From Isochrysis galbana (lineage: Eukaryota > Haptophyta > Isochrysidales > Isochrysidaceae), in assembly GCA_018136815.1 (NCBI GenBank), contig CM030936.1:702831-766830 (forward strand): 64,000 bases of DNA. Direction: 5' to 3'. Both the position numbers and the translations under genes were made by a program. Under the pieces are notes generated by a model. That model ran no database searches, had not been told where the DNA came from, and worked only from the letters and a program-made list of their open reading frames with translations. The stretch's first letter is position 1; every line of letters starts with the position of its first letter. Shown here piece after piece: positions 22,185 through 33,322 of this stretch.

Positions 22185-24244
22185 ATGGCGGGCTGGCTGG
22201 CGAGCCTGGCTGCGGCGCTCTACCTGTGCCAGATCGCTGTGCACGTGCACGGGGTGCAGGAGGCTCATCCGGCCTCGCAGGCGCTATTGGGCGCAGCAGA
22301 GGAGGCAGGGGCCAGGCTTGGGCCAAGGGCCAGGCTTGGGCACGCTGGCGCGTTGAACTCTCGCTCAAGGCCTGGGGATGGAGTTGAGGCGGCCCCTACG
22401 TCCTGGCTCGCAGAGCAGGGCAATATGAAGCGCAGGGCGGAGCATGCTGAGGCGAGGCCATCGTACGATGGCTCACCTATCTCAGCGAAAGGGGTAGATC
22501 AGGTTTCTGCAGCCTCACTGGCGCTCCTGGGCGAGGAGGGCGTTTGGAGTGTTTGGCGAATTAGTGATGGGCCGTACAGAGGGTTTGAGAGCACCACCGT
22601 CTGCCGGTGGGCCGTGCTACAGCCGCCACCGACCTACGGACTCCAGGCGCCCATCAACGGCTCGATTTGCCTGCGGCCTGCAGGGGATCTGCTTTCCGAC
22701 GCACTCGCGGCGGGAGGGCACTGGGACGAGTGCGACGATCTGCCTGAATTGTATACCATTGGAAGGAGCCATGGGATGATGCCAGAGCGGGCCGCTATAC
22801 TCGACGTCGGCATGAACATCGGGGCGTGCACGCTCCACCTGCTCCTCGCCACGGATGCGCAGGCACGCACGCTGCCTCTGAGGGGTGTGATGTGGGAGAG
22901 CTGCGCGATTGCTTGGCGGAAGGGAGGGCGGCGATTGATGATTGAGCTCTTGCGATTCGCATCGATAAGAGCCCACCCTCGGCTGCCGTAGCTTTTTGCC
23001 GCAGGCAGTTCGATTAGTAGCAAACACCCGACACGAGCCGCCACAGGCCCACACCCTTTGCCTGATGAGGCACCAGCCATCCTCATGTTGCAGATCTTGT
23101 CATTCGAGCCCGGCGCCTCCAACCTCGCCTACGCTACGTCATCCCTCTTTTCCATTGGGGCAGAGCACCCCAAAGTCCGCTCCCGCGTTGCGGTCTTCCC
23201 GATAGGTTTAGGTGACAGCAACATGTCCTTTTGGTTGCATCCCGCGCTTGGCAACGCCGGCCACTCTGTGATTGGGAAGTAAGTTCTCGCTCGCCGCACC
23301 AGTCAGCATGCATGCGGGAGTGGGGCGGCGCCGACGTCGAATGCCCACGGCGTCGGTTGTCGATTCCATGTGTCAGAAGTCTCTGCACTGCCCCGCCTTC
23401 TTACATCGCGGCTCGCGCTTTAGCACTCTGCAGAAGCTTGTCCCCCGATGCCTCCATCATCTGCCCCGGTGCCAGATCCTCCGATGTGGACCCGCAGCTC
23501 CTCCGGTTTGACTCGTCGCAGTTTGGCACGCCTGAACCGGTACGGGTTAGGGAAGGCGATAGGATCTTGCGGCCTGCTCAATGGCGTGCGATTAAGGGTA
23601 CGGGGTCGCATCCCCATCTAGGGGGGCCCAAGGGGCATGCGGGAGGGAGACAAGGGGTACGCGGGGCGCCCGCGTTCGCCCTGATGAAGCTGGACGTCGA
23701 GGGCTTCGAATGCAGCGCTCTACGTGGAATGAGGAGGCTGCTCTCTGCGGGTGAGGTGTGGACCATGAAGGTTGAGGTCTTTGATGGCGCCCTGCGAGCT
23801 CAGGTGAGGTGTATGCCAGGTGCAGCGGGCGTCGCACCACCTGCTTGTGTAGCTTATTACGCAGGCCTCACTTTTTTTGCATCCGCATTACATCCGAGCT
23901 CGAATGTGTGCTCGCCTCTCCTGATTTGTGTTTGATAGGGGTGTTCTGCGGTCGAGTTGCAGCGAACGCTAATCAGCTTCGGCTTCAGACTCTTCTCCTC
24001 CATAGAGGACCTCGACAAGATGCGTTGCGGCACGTCCAATCCGTTTTGGCGATCGCTTTCACGTGAGGCTGCGAGACGGAATGGCTTCTCACGATCTCGT
24101 ACGCGACCCCTCTCACCTGATCAACTCCACGGCGATGCTCACCTACCGTACAACCTGTACGCATTGTACTGCAAGGCGGGCATCTTTGCTGGTTCGCCGG
24201 CACCAAAAGATGCTGGCTCCATGGGAACGCAGAGACCAGGGTAG
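22185..24244 (+). CDS. FkbM-family methyltransferase, probably secreted or Golgi
   Basis: Exons 22185-22862, 23094-23278, 23434-23803, 23939-24244; 512 residues, phases 0,2,0. The N-terminus (MAGWLASLAAALYLCQIAVH) is a signal peptide or anchor, followed by a low-complexity stretch with a doubled GCCAGGCTTGGGC motif. The SAM-binding core reads AILDVGMNIGACTLHLLLA, then LSFEPGASNLAYA, then ALMKLDVEGFECSALRGMRRLL, the three FkbM blocks. FkbM proteins O-methylate sugars or small molecules; the substrate here is unknown. The first intron would use a GC donor (CAG|GCACGC), chosen because it joins motif I to the FEP block with family spacing. Exon 3 could contain another intron after EP (GTACGG at 23533), because the residues before ALMKLDVEG are unlike the family. 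The C-terminal 100 residues are not recognised. Confidence 0.75.
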
Positions 24245-24900
24245 TTCTCAGACGTGGCTCCTTTGCTCCCTGCCTGTGACTACGGCTATCAAGCCGTTCT
24301 GAAGGACCTTGGTTGGCCGAAATGTTGGTGCCGTACACACACGACATACCCTACATCGCTTCTTAGTTAAGACCAGGTTTCGACCATCACAAAAAGTGCG
24401 GCATCGTTCGAGGTGTGATGTTCTTGCATACAATGTGGGCGTTGCCATGTCGTAGAATTTGCTCCGACTGCAAAGTTGACCGTGGCGCGATGAGCTGGAA
24501 CGCGAGCCAATGAAAAGGCATTGTGTCCCCATCAACCATCCAATCTCCCCGACCGAGACTTGGATGTAATACTTCTTGATTCGATTGGGCTAGGCGCCTT
24601 TGAGCATTACTTTATTACACTAGTTGCCCTATCATAATACTGCCGTGATATGATATCTCGTCGCCAGTGCTCCTCGTCGTCTAGCGGGCATTCAGGCATA
24701 CCTAGTTCTCTCTTCCCTTCTCTTTTCTTCACATGTCCGTGAAATATAAAAGAAAGTAGACCTCGAAGCTCTTCTAGTAAAGTACTCCTATCCATATGCC
24801 CCCCGATAGCCATCGGGGGGCGCTGGATCCCGGGGGGTAACACCATACTTCACGTGAATTGTCTCAAGCGTACGAGAACGCCGCGTCACCGCTCGGCGCG
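24245..24900. other. intergenic, no recognised gene
   Basis: Nothing recognised except TAGTAAAGTACTCC at 24775-24788, about 115 bases before the NUS1-like start, a relaxed match to the promoter word seen elsewhere. Confidence 0.4.
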
Positions 24901-25671
24901 ATGGAGGGCGCTCTGGCCGCACTGCTGCTCCGAGCGGTCCACGCAGTTTACTCGCTGTGCCTTTGCGTGCTGGAGGCGGCGAGATGGCTGCGCTACTTTG
25001 TGCTAGACATGCTCTGGCCTTGCAGGCTACGCACCAACGCCGCCCCCGAGCATGTGGGCGTGGTGGTTGGCGTGGACGAGGCAGCGCAGACTGATCGCAT
25101 CGCTCTACTTGTTGGCTGGTGCGCCGGCGCGGGGATTAGAAGGCTAACTCTATGCGACTCGCAAGGGAAGATGCTTAGACGAGCCAGAGATCTCGGCGCT
25201 CAGCTGGCGGCCTGCGATGTCCATGCAGTGATCGAGGATGAGGCCATGGATCCGGCGGCCACCGCTGCTGACATTACATCTGGGGCATATGCGCCGGCAA
25301 AGGCGTCGGGAGGGAAGGATGGCGGCGGCAGCTCAGGAGAACTGCGAGTTCGCATCATCTCCACGCAAACTGGGAGGCAAGAACTTGTCTACGCAGCGCG
25401 GGTGCTTTGCGCCGAAGCGCAAGCGCACAGGCTGCATCCATCCTCGATTGATGAGGCCTGTGTTGATGCGACTCTACGACGAGTGCGTAAGACGCCCGAG
25501 GTTGGGCTCGTGCTGCAATACTGTGAAGAGCCCCTTCTTGGCGGTCTGTTGCCGTGGCACACGCGAATATCCCACTATGTGCACATGGGCAAGTTGCGTT
25601 GGGCGCGCGAGTCAGCCTTGCACCGAGCTCTCGTGGAATATGCTGCGGTTTCGCAAAGGCATGGTGCTTGA
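24901..25671 (+). CDS. NUS1: NUS1/NgBR-type subunit of dehydrodolichyl diphosphate synthase
   Basis: Intronless, 256 residues. The eukaryotic cis-prenyltransferase is a heteromer; this subunit anchors it in the ER and supplies part of the active site for dolichol synthesis (N-glycosylation). A hydrophobic N-terminal segment (LAALLLRAVHAVYSLCLCVL, to about residue 42) is followed by PEHVGVVVGVDEA, then LVGWCAGAGIRRLTLCD, matching the NUS1 core, and near the end GLLPWHTRIS and LVEYAAVSQRHGA. The terminal RHG fits the conserved RxG motif (R253, G255) needed for heteromer activity. Length is close to the family. The first ATG of the frame is used; the frame also opens upstream without ATG. The catalytic DHDDS partner is not in this window. 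Confidence 0.85.
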   Translation: MEGALAALLLRAVHAVYSLCLCVLEAARWLRYFVLDMLWPCRLRTNAAPEHVGVVVGVDEAAQTDRIALLVGWCAGAGIRRLTLCDSQGKMLRRARDLGAQLAACDVHAVIEDEAMDPAATAADITSGAYAPAKASGGKDGGGSSGELRVRIISTQTGRQELVYAARVLCAEAQAHRLHPSSIDEACVDATLRRVRKTPEVGLVLQYCEEPLLGGLLPWHTRISHYVHMGKLRWARESALHRALVEYAAVSQRHGA

Positions 25672-26948
25672 GGGTTTGGAAAGGAGGCGGCTTCAAACAG
25701 GGCAAGGTGCAGTTGAGAACATGCGTGTTCTATTTGTTGAGTATTCTATGGACGGATACTAGGTGTTTCGAGCAGCACTTAGCCACTAGTAGAGTCCGAT
25801 TGGCCTAAGCCTAAGCAACTTAGTAAAATATTCTAGTACCTAGTAGTGGTAGTAGTAGTACGTGGTACAAAGAAGTTGCAACCTGAGGTTCACGTTATTT
25901 CCGATCGGCGCCCCTCCATTTTGGTATAAAACTATACCGGAATCACTCGGGGGGGGAGGGGGGGAATAGTTTCTACCCCCTCCCCCCAGAGCCCCAGAGT
26001 CCTGAGTGGTATGTGGTATAGAAAATATAAAAAAACTGAAATTGAGCAGGTTAAAGCCTACTACCGCTAGCTATAAAGGACCACGTACTCACGGTACTGA
26101 CTCACGCCATCGTCTCTACCCCTGAACGCTCACTCCCTTTACTTTACCTCCTTCTCATTCCTTTGTCTTCGGTTTCAGGGGGTGGGCCCGCGTGCACTAC
26201 GTCGGGCCAAGCGCAAGGGGCGGGTGTCAGAGCAAGGCTGCTCTCACTCTTGGAGATTGCCTGCGAGGGCGCGCCGGCAGCTAGCCGGAGCCCGCTTCTT
26301 TCGGGGAGCTCATGGAGCTTTCCTCGGGACCCACGTTGGAAGTGACTACGACTACGGGCATGGCGATCGACGCACGACGCACGGAGGGCGCGGAAGTGCG
26401 GGAGGAGGCTTGTGGGGGGGGTGGCAGGTGGCAGGCGACTGGGGCAGGCCTGCAGCTGCCCATTGGCGACCCTTGGAGGCTCATGGAGGCCAACTCAGGA
26501 GGCAGAGGAGGCTGGGGCTGGGCCCTGGCCTCCCCTGCCTCTCCCTCGTTGGCGCTCCTGAGACTCAGAGGCCCCCACGCTGCACCTGTCTGCCTGTCGA
26601 ACAGGGGGGGAGGAGGGATTGGAGATTGGAGCAATAGGCTGGCCATGCCGGGCCAAGACGAGCGAACCAGGCGAGCCTGTGGGGAAGAGAGTGGGTTAGC
26701 AGGGCAGTCCCCTCCTGGCAACTGGCAAGCCATCAGGCTTGCCAGGAGGATGGGTCCCACGGCAGGGGGGGAGTGAGGAGTGGAGAGGGGGGGGGGGGTC
26801 GTGCCCCCCCATGGGTGATGGGTGAACCAAGTACCAAGTATAAACTTAGTTATGACCCCTACTTATAAACTTATAAAAGTAGGTTGGTATATAATACTAC
26901 TAATATTATTGAGCATGAGTTCAAAAAACTATTGTTATAGTTTGAACT
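25672..26948. repeat. repeat-rich intergenic region
   Basis: 26070-26130 inverts the ...CCACGTACTCACGGTACTGACTCACG block seen at 16330 and 28460. 26165-26300 resembles 34935-35110 (GGTTTC-GG-GGT...GGGCC start). 26490-26600 is an inverted GGGAGAGGCAGG-family copy. No supported gene. Confidence 0.5.
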
Positions 26949-27953
26949 ATGGAGCGTGCCGCGACCGCTCCCGAGCCCCAGGCGACCCTCGCCACCGCGC
27001 CCCACCTGGGACGCCCCACGCCGCCCGAGGCGGCTCGTCAGAAAGCCCTCTCAGAGCCCATCCAACCCATCCAAACCACACCCGCGCAAGCGCGCGGGGT
27101 GGCGAGCACTGGCACCGAACAGGTTGCCACCATGGCTCTGCGCATCATGCAGGGGGTCTTGGAGACCCCCTCCAACAGTGGGAAACCCTCCCACCCCAAG
27201 AGCACCTCATGTGGGAGGGCAGCTCAGCTGCCCTCCCCATGGTGGAAACCTCTACCATCAGTGCACCCAACATGGGAGGGCACTTCACAACCATCAACCC
27301 CATACGGAGAGCACCCCATGCCTCTGTTTTCCAACTTGTTGACTCACTTCTCGTCTTCACCCCACTCTTGTGGGCCACTAGTACCAATCACTCAGTGCCC
27401 TGCCTTGGGCCCTCTCTCAACACAAGACTCCCTCTCCCACTCCCCCTTCACACTTCAACCAACCCAAACGGCACGAACCCCCCCGCCCTCTGTTCAAAGC
27501 ACCAAAAATTTCAATTCAAGACACATGTTGATACACTTTTCGTTTTCACCCCACGCTTGTGGGCCACAAGTACCTACAACTCAGTGCCCTGCCTTGGGCC
27601 CTCTTTCAACACTTCACTCCATCTCCCACTCCCTCATCCCACTACAACCAACCCAAGAAGCACAAACCCCCTCGCCCTCGGATTCAAACACCAAAAATTT
27701 CGACTCAAGACCAGAGGGAGGACATGTTTTGAGGCGGCGTCGCTGCCCATGCCTAGCGCAAGGGTATAGCGCCCCCACTCAAACATCTCCTTCCCCAAAG
27801 CTCCTCTTTGAGGAGTTGCTCCTCACCCTCCCATTAGGCCCCCTTGCCTGCGAGACCAAAACAGGATCCTGGCGTGGGGGGCTGCTTGAGTGTGGAGGGA
27901 GGGGTGCTCCGGCTAGCGCAGGTAGTAAGCTAGTGAAGTGCTGGGTGGCATAA
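26923..27953 (+). CDS. MERA-module retroelement-like ORF (334 codons), function unknown
   Basis: Begins with the module copy (ACTATTGTTATAG then ATGGAGCGTGCC at 26949) and stays open to 27953 in one frame. The protein starts MERAATAPEPQATLATAPH and is Pro/Ser/Thr-rich with no catalytic motif. Residues about 135-260 consist of two tandem 63-residue units (period 189 bases, 27352 and 27541) sharing SCGPLVPITQCPALGPLS-like text. The tail from 27728 repeats at 49233 outside any ORF, which argues for a mobile element or satellite-like repeat rather than a host gene. Possibly the first ORF of a non-LTR element. Confidence 0.4.
27352..27729 (+). repeat. two tandem 189-base (63-codon) units
   Basis: Unit 1 at 27352-27540, unit 2 at 27541-27729, sharing TTGTGGGCCAC, CAGTGCCCTGCCTTGGGCCC and CACCAAAAATTTC at equal spacing. 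The period is a multiple of three, so the frame is kept. Confidence 0.85.
27728..27900 (+). repeat. dispersed repeat also at 49233-49410
   Basis: Both contain GCTGCCCATGCCTA, GCGCAAGGGTATAGCGCCC, CTCACCCTCCCATTAGGCCC and ACGAGACCAAAACAGGAT (first base differs). The second copy carries a small TATATGCCTATAGCTA insertion. Confidence 0.85.
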
Positions 27954-28174
27954 GGGGGAAGGGTGCTTGCGCTCGCCGCGGCAGGGAGTCCTGTCTTGTG
28001 TGCGCGCTAGTCCCGTTCCTTTGCCGCGCCGCGACCCATAAAAATTTGTTAAAAATTTAATTTATTATTGAGCATGAGTACCGCTACTCGCTACTCGCAC
28101 TAGGCTTGCACCAACACGCCAACGCCAAGCCATGACTGACCGCACCGCCAAATCCCAAGGCCAAGGCACAACCA

Positions 28175-28530
28175 AAGTAATCTTAACAGACTAGCCGCTG
28201 CTCGCACGGCGTGTGGCAGAGTGCAGAGTGCTTATGCTTATGCCTCTGCTGCTCCTATCTACCCGCCTCACGTATTGACACCCCCTTTCCCCCACCCACA
28301 CCGAGGTTCCTTGACGTGGAATCTGTGGGGCGGGGGGGCCAACAACTGGCCCACTGGCCCATCCCCACGGCCCACTGCCCACTGCCCGAAACCGAAGACC
28401 GAAGACCGAAGACAAGGGAATGAAGAATGAAGGAGGTAGCGTAAAGGAAGGGAGTGAGAGTTGGGCGTGAGTCAGCACCGTGAGTGCGATGGGTCCCCCG
28501 TTAGCTAGCAGTAGTAGCTGGAATCTTCAG
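28175..28530. repeat. GCACGGCGTG-AGGCAGAGTGC family repeat
   Basis: CTTAACAGACTAGCCGCTGC, GCACGGCGTGTGGCAGAGTGC-like start, pyrimidine-rich body, then GGAATCT...GGGCGGGG, and GTGAGTCAGCACCGTGAGTGCG near the end. Same order as 15748-16390, 34245-34475 and 11262-11450. Confidence 0.6.
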
Positions 28531-28602
28531 TTTTTTATTGTAATGGCAAACTTGCGACCTTATAATTAAGATGCTTAAGATGCTTATGCTTATTCATAGG
28601 AC

Positions 28603-28618
28603 CATACTCTACTCCTCC
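28603..28618. promoter_or_regulatory. TACTCTACTC promoter motif
   Basis: CATACTCTACTCCTCC, the complement form of GAGTAGAGTA, about 120 bases before the thioredoxin-gene ATG. Confidence 0.3.
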
Positions 28619-28737
28619 TACATCCTACACATACGATTAATAGGCCACCGGCCACTGACCTCGGTCAAGATGCAGGGAAGGGTAGAAGAGAAACTGGTGC
28701 GGCGGCGGTGGGGCGGCGTGCATCTTGGCGCGACCCT

Positions 28738-29529
28738 ATGCCGCTCATCTGCATTGGCCCCGTCTGCATCCCTGTGAGCGCGCTGCTGCCCGTGCTGGCG
28801 TACCTGGCTCGACCGGTGTGGAATCGGCTGCCTCCCGCCACGCAACAGATGCTGCGCGACCAGTGGCGCGCCCTGAGCGAGTGGGTACAGATGCATGTTT
28901 GGGACCGCATCGGCTGGACTGCGCGTCCGCCCGCTGAGAAGAAGAAGGCATCCGAGCCCGCGCAGGCGGGTGTGACGGCGGAAGAGCTGCAGGTCAAAGT
29001 GGGTGCTGTCGTTGGTATGCACTCCACCGAAGACTGGGAGGCCGCCATGGCCGTGTCCCAGTTGATGCCAGTGGTCGTTGACTTCACTGCAGAGTGGTGC
29101 GGTCCGTGCCAAAAGATCAAGCCATTCTTCGCTGAGCTCGCAGTGGCACACAAAGAAGCGCTCTTCGTCAAGGTAGATGTAGATGAGCTGGATGACGTCT
29201 CGCAGGAAGCGGGCGTACGCGCCATGCCCACGTTCCAGGTGCGTGAGATGCCTGGGTATGCCTATGTGACTTGCATTGCACCAACAGGTGCTCCAGTAGT
29301 CTTGGCATGCCGCTTCAACAAACCTTTTCGAGCTATTGGGCACGCTACTTGTCCTGCTTCTCGTGACCCCTTACATAGAGTACCATTCCGTCTTCACATC
29401 GTGCTGCTCAACATGTCTCTGGGTCTTCCTTAATCGCAGGTGTACCGCAATGGCGCTTGCGTAGAAACAACCACGGGGGCGCGGATGGAAGCCATCAAAG
29501 CCATGGTTGAGAAGGCCGTGAGCTCTTGA
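28738..29529 (+). CDS. membrane-anchored thioredoxin with UPF0729-like hairpin N-terminus
   Basis: Exons 28738-29238 and 29440-29529 (GT-AG, phase 0), 196 residues. The thioredoxin domain spans about residues 90-196 with WCGPC (C121, C124), KVDVDEL, the cis-proline block RAMPTFQ at the exon end, and VYRNGACVETTTGA after the splice. A disulfide reductase role is expected. The first 35 residues (MPLICIGPVCIPVSALLPVL, then AYLARPVWNRL) resemble the short UPF0729/C18orf32 hairpin that inserts into ER or lipid-droplet membrane; this is a resemblance by eye. An amphipathic, basic linker joins the two parts. The catalytic domain would face the cytosol. Confidence 0.85.
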
Positions 29530-30424
29530 TATTTACTGACAGAGCCTGCCGCTCTATGTAACGCTTTGTTCTGCGCCGCAGAGGCAGTGGCTTGTCCTCG
29601 AATGAAATCGTCTTCAAAACTTGATTCGCACTCAACCGCTGTGCAACTTGCCTGCGCTCTTGTCAGCCGGGTGGCAGGCCGAAGAGAGCCCCTCTCTTTT
29701 TATGAACACCAGTACGCGGCAAGCTATTTTCTCATGCTTGCTGAGCTACTTTGACCTTCATCAGGCCACAGCACGACAGCCACTCTCGCAAGCTTCTCGA
29801 GGGCGGCTTTTTGAAGCAGGGTAGCCTTGAGTCTTGCTCTACTTTCAAAGGCATTGCCAAAACAGTTGACTTCACGGGAGTCAGTGTGCTATAAGGCATA
29901 AGGAGCACGGGGAGTGCCTTGTTGCTACTCTGATCTTCAGGTTCATCTCTCAACGCGGGCGATTCCCATTGCAGTTGTTCAATCAACACTCAGAGTAGAG
30001 CAAGCATTAGCTCGGCACCCACCTAGCGTGCAGCTTAAGACTTGGCCGCAGCGCAAGTCTTAGCACGATTTGAGCGCTCAAGTGGGGTGGAGATCGCTAC
30101 CGGCCTCTAGTTATATCGGGTCGTCTGGAAACCAATCGCTTCGAGTGGTTTAGCCCAGAGATGCATGGATGTGTACCGGCTCTCGGCAACTTTATCTTGC
30201 GCGATGGGACGTATGCCAAGAAGCAAGGTGGCGACGAAGACGGAGAACCGTACACACTTATGACACGTGAATCCTTGCAGCCTTGCGTTAGAAATAACCC
30301 TACACGTGAAATACGGGGGCTGGCACTTTCATCTTTCAATGACCGTCTAATACGGAGCAAATATATGCTAGTAGGGTGCCAGGCGAGGGATCAGCTTCAA
30401 CGTCCATTCCGCCTTTTGTGAAAA
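29530..30424. other. intergenic, no recognised gene
   Basis: Unique-looking sequence with short frames in all phases; none shows a domain or conserved start. Nothing supported. Confidence 0.5.
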
Positions 30425-33010
30425 GTTTTCACAGTAGAGGCTGCCGCTTCGTGCGCGTGCCCGCTTCGTGGGCGTGCCCCTGTTCCCCCCCAGGCAATCA
30501 TGGCCCCCAGGAAGCCCGCCAGCAAGCCCAAGCCGCCGAGGGGCCACTACACAGTCCATGCCCGCGATACGCGCGCAGAACAGCGGGCGCGCGTCGTCGA
30601 AGACGTGCGCAGAGCAGCCGCGCACTGCCGCTCGCACAGCGTTGGCGTCAAGGCCGCGCTTGCAACAGGGCATTTCCCGGAGGCAACGCGCGGCAAAGTG
30701 GCGTGGGAGCTGAAGAGGGGCACCTCTGATGATGACTCCCCACGGGATGCCAACCAACAGCTTCTCACAAACGCTGAGAGGCTCAAGTTGGCATCTTGGG
30801 TTCTGGCTCGCGCTGACGTTCACGACCCCCAAAACAGGCACCAGATTTCTGTAAAGGTACGCGCTGTGCTGGCAGAGCGGCACAGGTTCAACAAGACTAA
30901 GAAGTACGGCAAGGGTACTATTCCTCTCAACACGCCGGAGCTCAACCACCTCAATTCCAACATCGACCTGTCTCACACATTCTTTCAACGCATCTATCCA
31001 TGGTGGCGGGCTCGTGGTATCGACATCACCGAAGGGGTTTCGAGGGCAGAGGAGGAGAAGAGGTCACAAAAGCACAGGGAGGCCGTAGTAGAGAACCATT
31101 TTTTCGGCGAGTATGGGCTGGAGCGCGAGCTGATTGACGCAGGCGTGATGGATCCCCACACAAAGGTAAGTCATGCACGCCTCTGTCTCTCGCACGCGCA
31201 CCGCGCACCACGCACCACGCATGCACAACGCTAACCTCTTTCACAAACGCTCACCCATAGGTAATCAAAGACCCAAGGCGGCTGTTAAACGGCGACGAGA
31301 CACCGCAGCCGCTAGACGTGCCGCAGAAGGGGTGGCGGGCGAAGGTGGCAAAGAGGAAGGGTAAGGCAGCACGGCAGCTTACAGGCGGGAACAAAGAAAC
31401 GGTCACTGTAATGATGACATGGGACGCTTCTAGTTGGAATTATGGGGTGCAGCTTGTGGTGAAGCGGAAGTGGGCCACAGGAGACATGGTCATCGAGTGT
31501 CCTCCAGGGGAGTGCACATTCGACGATCGGGTCGACGTCACACGCCTGCAAACGCGCTCGTGCTTGCCCGTTCACTCGGCGGAGGGCATGCAAACAGAGG
31601 AGACGTTCCTCCATTACATTCACCGTCTCGACGAGTGGATCTCCCAGCGCAGCGCAGTGGAGGCAGCCACAGGTGGTGAGCCCATTCAGCGCCCGGTTGT
31701 CCTCATGTTGGACAACCACTGCTCTCGCTTTAGCGACGACCTTCTACGTAAGACCAGCGGGCCTGCAGCAGAGCTTGGCATACGTATCTTCACGGAGGAG
31801 TCAGGCACCTCGGGCTTCTTGCAAGCTTTGGACCAGTTCAACTCTTCATTTCACAGGTCATATAATAAGGCTAGGGACGCATACAAGGATGCACACTTAG
31901 CCGTGCACGGCCACCCACTCAGCCACCTCGCCCTTGCTGACTTCCTAGGCATATTGGGGGGTAGCAAGCGCTTGGGAGTCCCCGGCATGTGGTTCTCCTG
32001 GTGCGATAGGTACGACATCATCAAGGCGTGGAAGCGTGTTGGCATCGCAGGTAACAGGTTGTGCCCTCAGCTAGTGGACCGATCCAATTTTGTTGATCAA
32101 GATGCAGAGTTGGCCGCGGCCCGGAGGGACGCTTCGGTGTCTTCACCCGGTCTATCCTCTTTGGCAGAGGCGAAGCGCACGCCGCCGGGTTTGCGGCGCG
32201 GAAGTCTAGCAGCGGCGAATGCGAAGCTGCAGCAGCTGGAGCAATTTGCAAAGAAGCTTGAGGAGAAGGCACAAGCGCCGTATGATCCTTCGCGTGGAGT
32301 GTTGTCGTTGAGTTCAGACGCCCCGAGCGCGCGGCAGGGTGGCACTGGGTCGGATGATGACTGTGATGCGGCTGACGGCGACAGTGCGAGTCCCGTGCGT
32401 GCGCGTAGGCGGCTGGTGCAATTGTCCGGATCTTTCACTCTTAGGGACATGTGGAGAGGGAAGCAAAAGAGGCAGCAAGAGGCAGCAAAGGTAGAGGATG
32501 CAGCTCAAAGAAAGAAGGCCGCGCGGCTGGAGAAGCGCGCCGAAGATGAGGAGCGGTCTCGTGTTCGGCGTGACGCCTTCGTAGCGTGCAAGGATGTGTG
32601 CATGTGTGCGATTGTTCCGTGTCCGTGGGAGGGGTTCATGTTATGTGACAACTGTGGGAACTTGAAGAAAGGGTGGTGCAAGAAGAGAGAGTGTGTGAAG
32701 TGGCGCAAGAGTCCCGTTTCAGTGGCTAGTGCCCTCGTTGTGGGCCTTGAGAGTGGTGTTTGTGCCTCCGGCGCCGCCTCCGACGTTGGGGCCTGTCCAT
32801 GAGGCTCCTGGTTCCGTGCGCGTGCGTATGTAAAATGTCATTGTGAGTCACCATGTGCATCAATCAGAAAAAAAAGCACATGTCGGCGCACAGCATGCCT
32901 AGGGGCATCTTTTATCCAGTGGCAGCCACCTCTAGTTGTCAACGGGCCGATTTTCATTTTCACCCATAGAAATGGGGCATGCCCATGAAGCGGCAGCCTC
33001 TAGTGAAAAT
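30425..33010 (+). mobile_element. complete-looking Tc1/mariner-pogo-like DDE transposon
   Basis: Inverted ends: the left 30425-30462 includes CAGTAGAGGCTGCCGCTTC followed by GTGCGCGTGCCC. The complement of the right end (32975-33010) reads CACTAGAGGCTGCCGCTTC then ATGGGCATGCCC. Homology continues a few bases outward (TTTTCAC), so exact termini and target duplication are uncertain. The transposase gene (30500-32802) fills the element. This is the only TE in the window with both ends and an open transposase. Confidence 0.8.
30500..32802 (+). CDS. DDE transposase, pogo-like, two exons
   Basis: Exons 30500-31165 and 31261-32802, joined by a clean intron (AAAG|GTAAGT ... CCATAG), 735 residues. 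The N-terminal basic part (MAPRKPASKPKPPRGHYTVH) and a helical segment probably bind DNA. The catalytic core reads RLLNGDETPQPLD (first D), VVLMLDNHCSRFS (second D) and, 40 residues on, GFLQALDQFN (third D). This agrees with DDE_1 transposases of the pogo group and gives a DD39D-like spacing. The C-terminus has a coiled, Lys/Glu-rich stretch and a Cys cluster (CKDVCMC, then CDNCGNLKKGWCKKREC) that may bind zinc. No stop or frameshift is visible, so it could be active or recently inserted. Confidence 0.85.
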
Positions 33011-33174
33011 CAATCACATGCCACAGTTACAGTTGAAGAAAAAGTAGTAATAAAAAGTATTAATCAGGGGAGAAGTTGAAAACTCTATGGTCCAGCCAGT
33101 CCATCGGCATCGGAGCCCCCGGCTGCGCACTGTGTGGCGACTCCCCCGGATCGCCCTCCTTCCTCCCCTCTCCC

Positions 33175-33228
<54 letters not shown>

Positions 33229-33322
33229 CTCCCTCCCCTCTCCTCCCCCCTTCTCTCGCCCCCCACCCCACCCCACCCCACCCCAACTTCCTCTTCTCTT
33301 CGCCCCGCACTCCACTCTTCTC
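33011..33322. repeat. pyrimidine-rich leader with (CT)n
   Basis: CT dinucleotides at 33178-33226, then CCCACCCCA runs (33259-33285), directly before the ATG at 33323. No gene. Confidence 0.85.

Noticed and set aside
33134-33322. 5' extension of the single-pass membrane protein through Leu/Ser repeats
   Set aside because: Encoded by the (CT)n microsatellite; treated as leader.
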